64,000 nt of DNA from Rhizobium chutanense (GTDB taxonomy: Bacteria > Pseudomonadota > Alphaproteobacteria > Rhizobiales > Rhizobiaceae), in contig NZ_NWSV01000002.1 of assembly GCF_002531935.1 (NCBI RefSeq), positions 434,001-498,000 on the forward strand. The letters are read 5' to 3'. The position numbers and the translations under genes were made by a program. This document shows, piece by piece, positions 62,040 through 64,000 of the stretch (the stretch's first letter is position 1; every line of letters starts with the position of its first letter). A model generated the notes under the pieces. It searched no databases. It was given only the letters and a program-made list of their open reading frames with translations, and was not told where the DNA came from.

Positions 62040-64000
62040 TCAATTCGCGTCGTCTAACTCTGCAAAACGCACTTCCGGGAAAGCATCCGTTTTCTTGGCC
62101 TCCAGCCACTGGCCAATCGCAGGCTCTTGGCGCCCCGCCTTTTGGAAGGCCATAGCGAGACGAACGCATTCGGCCCGAAGTAAGGTAAGCGTCTTTGTGC
62201 GCGGATCCGATGTATTCCATTCCTTATAATCCAAGTCGATCAACATAAATTCAAGGGAATCAATAATTCGCAGTTGGTCGTCTTGATTGAGAAGACCTGC
62301 CATAAGAAGTCGCCGTGCTACCGCGATAGAATGCAGCAATCCCGGCTCCCTTCTCACAGCACACATACTTGCTATATCGGTGCTTAGAATGGAGGGTATC
62401 TCAATGCCTTCCTTCTTGTGCAAGTGAATGAATTGAACGGTCGCATTGAGAGCGGCTACTACGGTAGCCTCGTCTCGCGCTGCTAGCGCCTTCCGTAAGG
62501 TTTTTGTCACCCACTCCCGCTCGGACGGGAAGAGCCTGAGCAGATGCGCGGCTGTCAGCAGAAACGACGGCACATTGGCCCCAGTTACTGCGTCACGCCA
62601 TCGGGTCAGTAGGACATCATCAAGCAGGCCGGACGTTAGCGCCGGAAGAACGGCCCAAGCGAGACATGGTCCAACTGCTTTGGATATTGCCTGACTTGTA
62701 TCCCGTGTCGTTCCGAAGAAATCATGATTCTTTGGAGCAGGCGGTCTCCAGCCGATACATTTGTCCAAAATAGCGAGAGCATCTTGCGGTGACAGCGTAA
62801 AGCGATCTTTGCACCTTTCGCCTGATGAACCTTGCAACCCAACCAACCGCAATTCGTCTATTTCACCCGCTGCTAGCGGCTTGACAATAACCTCATTGAA
62901 TGCAGAGGCGCTGAGACCTTCCGAAGGCTCGGGAAAAATCAGATAAACATGCGGATAAAGTTCAGCATTTGCCGGAAGACCGTTCCCACTTGCTCGTTTA
63001 TCCCAAATGGCGACTGCCAAACGACTTTGCTCTTCAACGGATAGCATTGTCTCTTCCGCAAGCGACGACAACCGCAACAGTGCCCGGGTGCGGTTTAGCG
63101 TATCGCCTGTTCTTACGGCTTCGATCAATTCGGATATACGCGAGTTCCATTTAAAATCAGAAACTCGGTTTCTAAAGTCGCCGCTATCGAATTCATCGCA
63201 AAGCTCCGGCCACTCACGCGCTAGACCCGCGATGTTTCTCTCCTTGGGAAGAGGTAAGCTCAGAGCCTCATAAGATAATTCGCCCCGGTAGACCGGAGGC
63301 ACGGCTTCTAAGGAGCGGCAAAGTAAGTGGCTCAAAGGATCCAACAACCACCAATGAGATAAACCCGGATGTTTGCTAAGCTCCATGCCCCACAGGAAGG
63401 TCTCTTTGGCTACATCTTCGCCTTGGCTTATCATTAGTCTGGAGAGAAGCTCCAGATACACCCGCGCCGTGTCCACCCATTTGCGATTGTCTTTCACGAT
63501 CTGTTGCAAAGCAAAATCAATCGCCGGACGCAACGTCGTAACAAGTTCATTGGCTACGGCATGGGGAAGACGCGCAACATTTACCCGGCTGAATACATGG
63601 TCGATAAGCCCTTTCGAATGGCTCGCGATATGCGTTGCAGCCAAACTGACATGCTGCACCGACATCTGGGGAGTTACCTGAATGGCCCGCTGGACTTTTG
63701 TGGCCATCACCTCCATGGTACCGATGCGATCCGGTAGCCCCACATGCTCCGACATCCGGATAACCTCATCGATCACCAGTACTTCGGCACCGTTACGAAA
63801 ACGAACCGTCTTTGAGTGATCTCGGTATGAACCTGCGTCGAAACTCGCCTCTATAACCACCGCTTCCTTAGCCCGCTCTTCCCATTGTTTCGAGATTTCG
63901 CTGTCAATGGCATGGATATGGTCCCATGGATCGCAGCCAGCCGCGTGATAGTTATTTGGCCACGTATCGTCGTCGACGCTGCGCTCGTGATCTTCGAGTT
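62040..64000 (-). CDS. Large unknown protein, 5' end outside the window
   Basis: The minus-strand frame is open from the stop at 62040 through base 64000, so at least 653 residues; an in-window start at 63860 is not required. The protein is mostly helical, with runs such as 'ARVYLELLSRLMISQGEDVAKET' and 'LRKALAARDEATVVAALNATVQF', and few glycines in the repeats. No nucleotide-binding motif was seen. Codon use is less G+C-biased than in neighbours, and it abuts an IS remnant, which suggests transfer. Function unknown. Confidence 0.6.
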   Translation of the reverse strand, partial: LEDHERSVDDDTWPNNYHAAGCDPWDHIHAIDSEISKQWEERAKEAVVIEASFDAGSYRDHSKTVRFRNGAEVLVIDEVIRMSEHVGLPDRIGTMEVMATKVQRAIQVTPQMSVQHVSLAATHIASHSKGLIDHVFSRVNVARLPHAVANELVTTLRPAIDFALQQIVKDNRKWVDTARVYLELLSRLMISQGEDVAKETFLWGMELSKHPGLSHWWLLDPLSHLLCRSLEAVPPVYRGELSYEALSLPLPKERNIAGLAREWPELCDEFDSGDFRNRVSDFKWNSRISELIEAVRTGDTLNRTRALLRLSSLAEETMLSVEEQSRLAVAIWDKRASGNGLPANAELYPHVYLIFPEPSEGLSASAFNEVIVKPLAAGEIDELRLVGLQGSSGERCKDRFTLSPQDALAILDKCIGWRPPAPKNHDFFGTTRDTSQAISKAVGPCLAWAVLPALTSGLLDDVLLTRWRDAVTGANVPSFLLTAAHLLRLFPSEREWVTKTLRKALAARDEATVVAALNATVQFIHLHKKEGIEIPSILSTDIASMCAVRREPGLLHSIAVARRLLMAGLLNQDDQLRIIDSLEFMLIDLDYKEWNTSDPRTKTLTLLRAECVRLAMAFQKAGRQEPAIGQWLEAKKTDAFPEVRFAELDDAN

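Overview
The window looks like chromosomal DNA of a Rhizobium species of the leguminosarum/etli/phaseoli group. The evidence is high G+C alphaproteobacterial coding style, a eukaryotic-type glutamine synthetase II behind a sigma-54 promoter, a BacA-type symbiotic peptide transporter, a bdhA-xdhA-xdhB gene order, and many short mosaic palindromic intergenic elements of the rhizobial RIME type. Species identity is inferred, because no rRNA or other marker is present. No rRNA, tRNA or CRISPR array was recognised.

Layout. 1-5.3 kb: an oligopeptide ABC transporter operon (oppA truncated by the window edge, then oppB, C, D, F). 5.4-11.7 kb: a small secreted protein, a KDG-kinase-like sugar kinase, DUF2735 divergent from glnII, a GT4 glycosyltransferase, and a secreted alpha/beta hydrolase divergent from an OhrR-type MarR regulator. 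11.9-19.9 kb: der, a TPR membrane protein, NnrU, a polysaccharide deacetylase, bacA, an MFS transporter and methionine aminopeptidase, separated by palindromic repeats. 20-25.4 kb: an LLM flavin oxidoreductase, a DGPF protein/ECF42 sigma/SRPBCC group, and glpK. 25.5-35.9 kb: bdhA, xdhA, xdhB, xdhC, a LysR regulator, puuD and guaD. 36-37.8 kb: a ParDE-type toxin-antitoxin pair whose toxin is frameshifted, then lldD. 37.9-42.2 kb: a lipid-type cluster resembling E. coli ynbA/ynbC/ynbD. 42.4-46 kb: a PspA-YqiJ-flotillin operon whose first protein carries an N-terminal extension resembling the nuclease-free front half of a TnpB protein. 46-49.7 kb: a MITE-like 297-bp element, then puuE-uraD-(HepT-like)-allA-hiuH-phosphoesterase on the minus strand. 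49.8-56 kb: DUF1045, split MnmC functions (FAD oxidoreductase and MnmD) and a large hybrid histidine kinase. 56-64 kb: an accessory-looking region with unknown proteins, a broken and an intact copy of a HEAT-repeat DNA alkylation repair gene flanking a racemase/amidotransferase/LysR module, an IS1380 remnant and a large unknown gene running off the end.

How the genes work together. The dominant theme is purine salvage for nitrogen. GuaD makes xanthine, XdhAB with XdhC makes urate, PuuD makes 5-hydroxyisourate, HiuH and UraD make allantoin, PuuE makes allantoate, and AllA splits ureidoglycolate to glyoxylate and urea. Only the allantoate amidohydrolase step is not seen here. BdhA links the xdh genes to polyhydroxybutyrate turnover. 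The most unusual points are the TnpB-like/PspA in-frame fusion, the ynb-like lipid cluster, a HepT-like protein with a lost active site embedded in the purine operon, and a palindromic repeat that forms an open, potentially translated linker between xdhA and xdhB.
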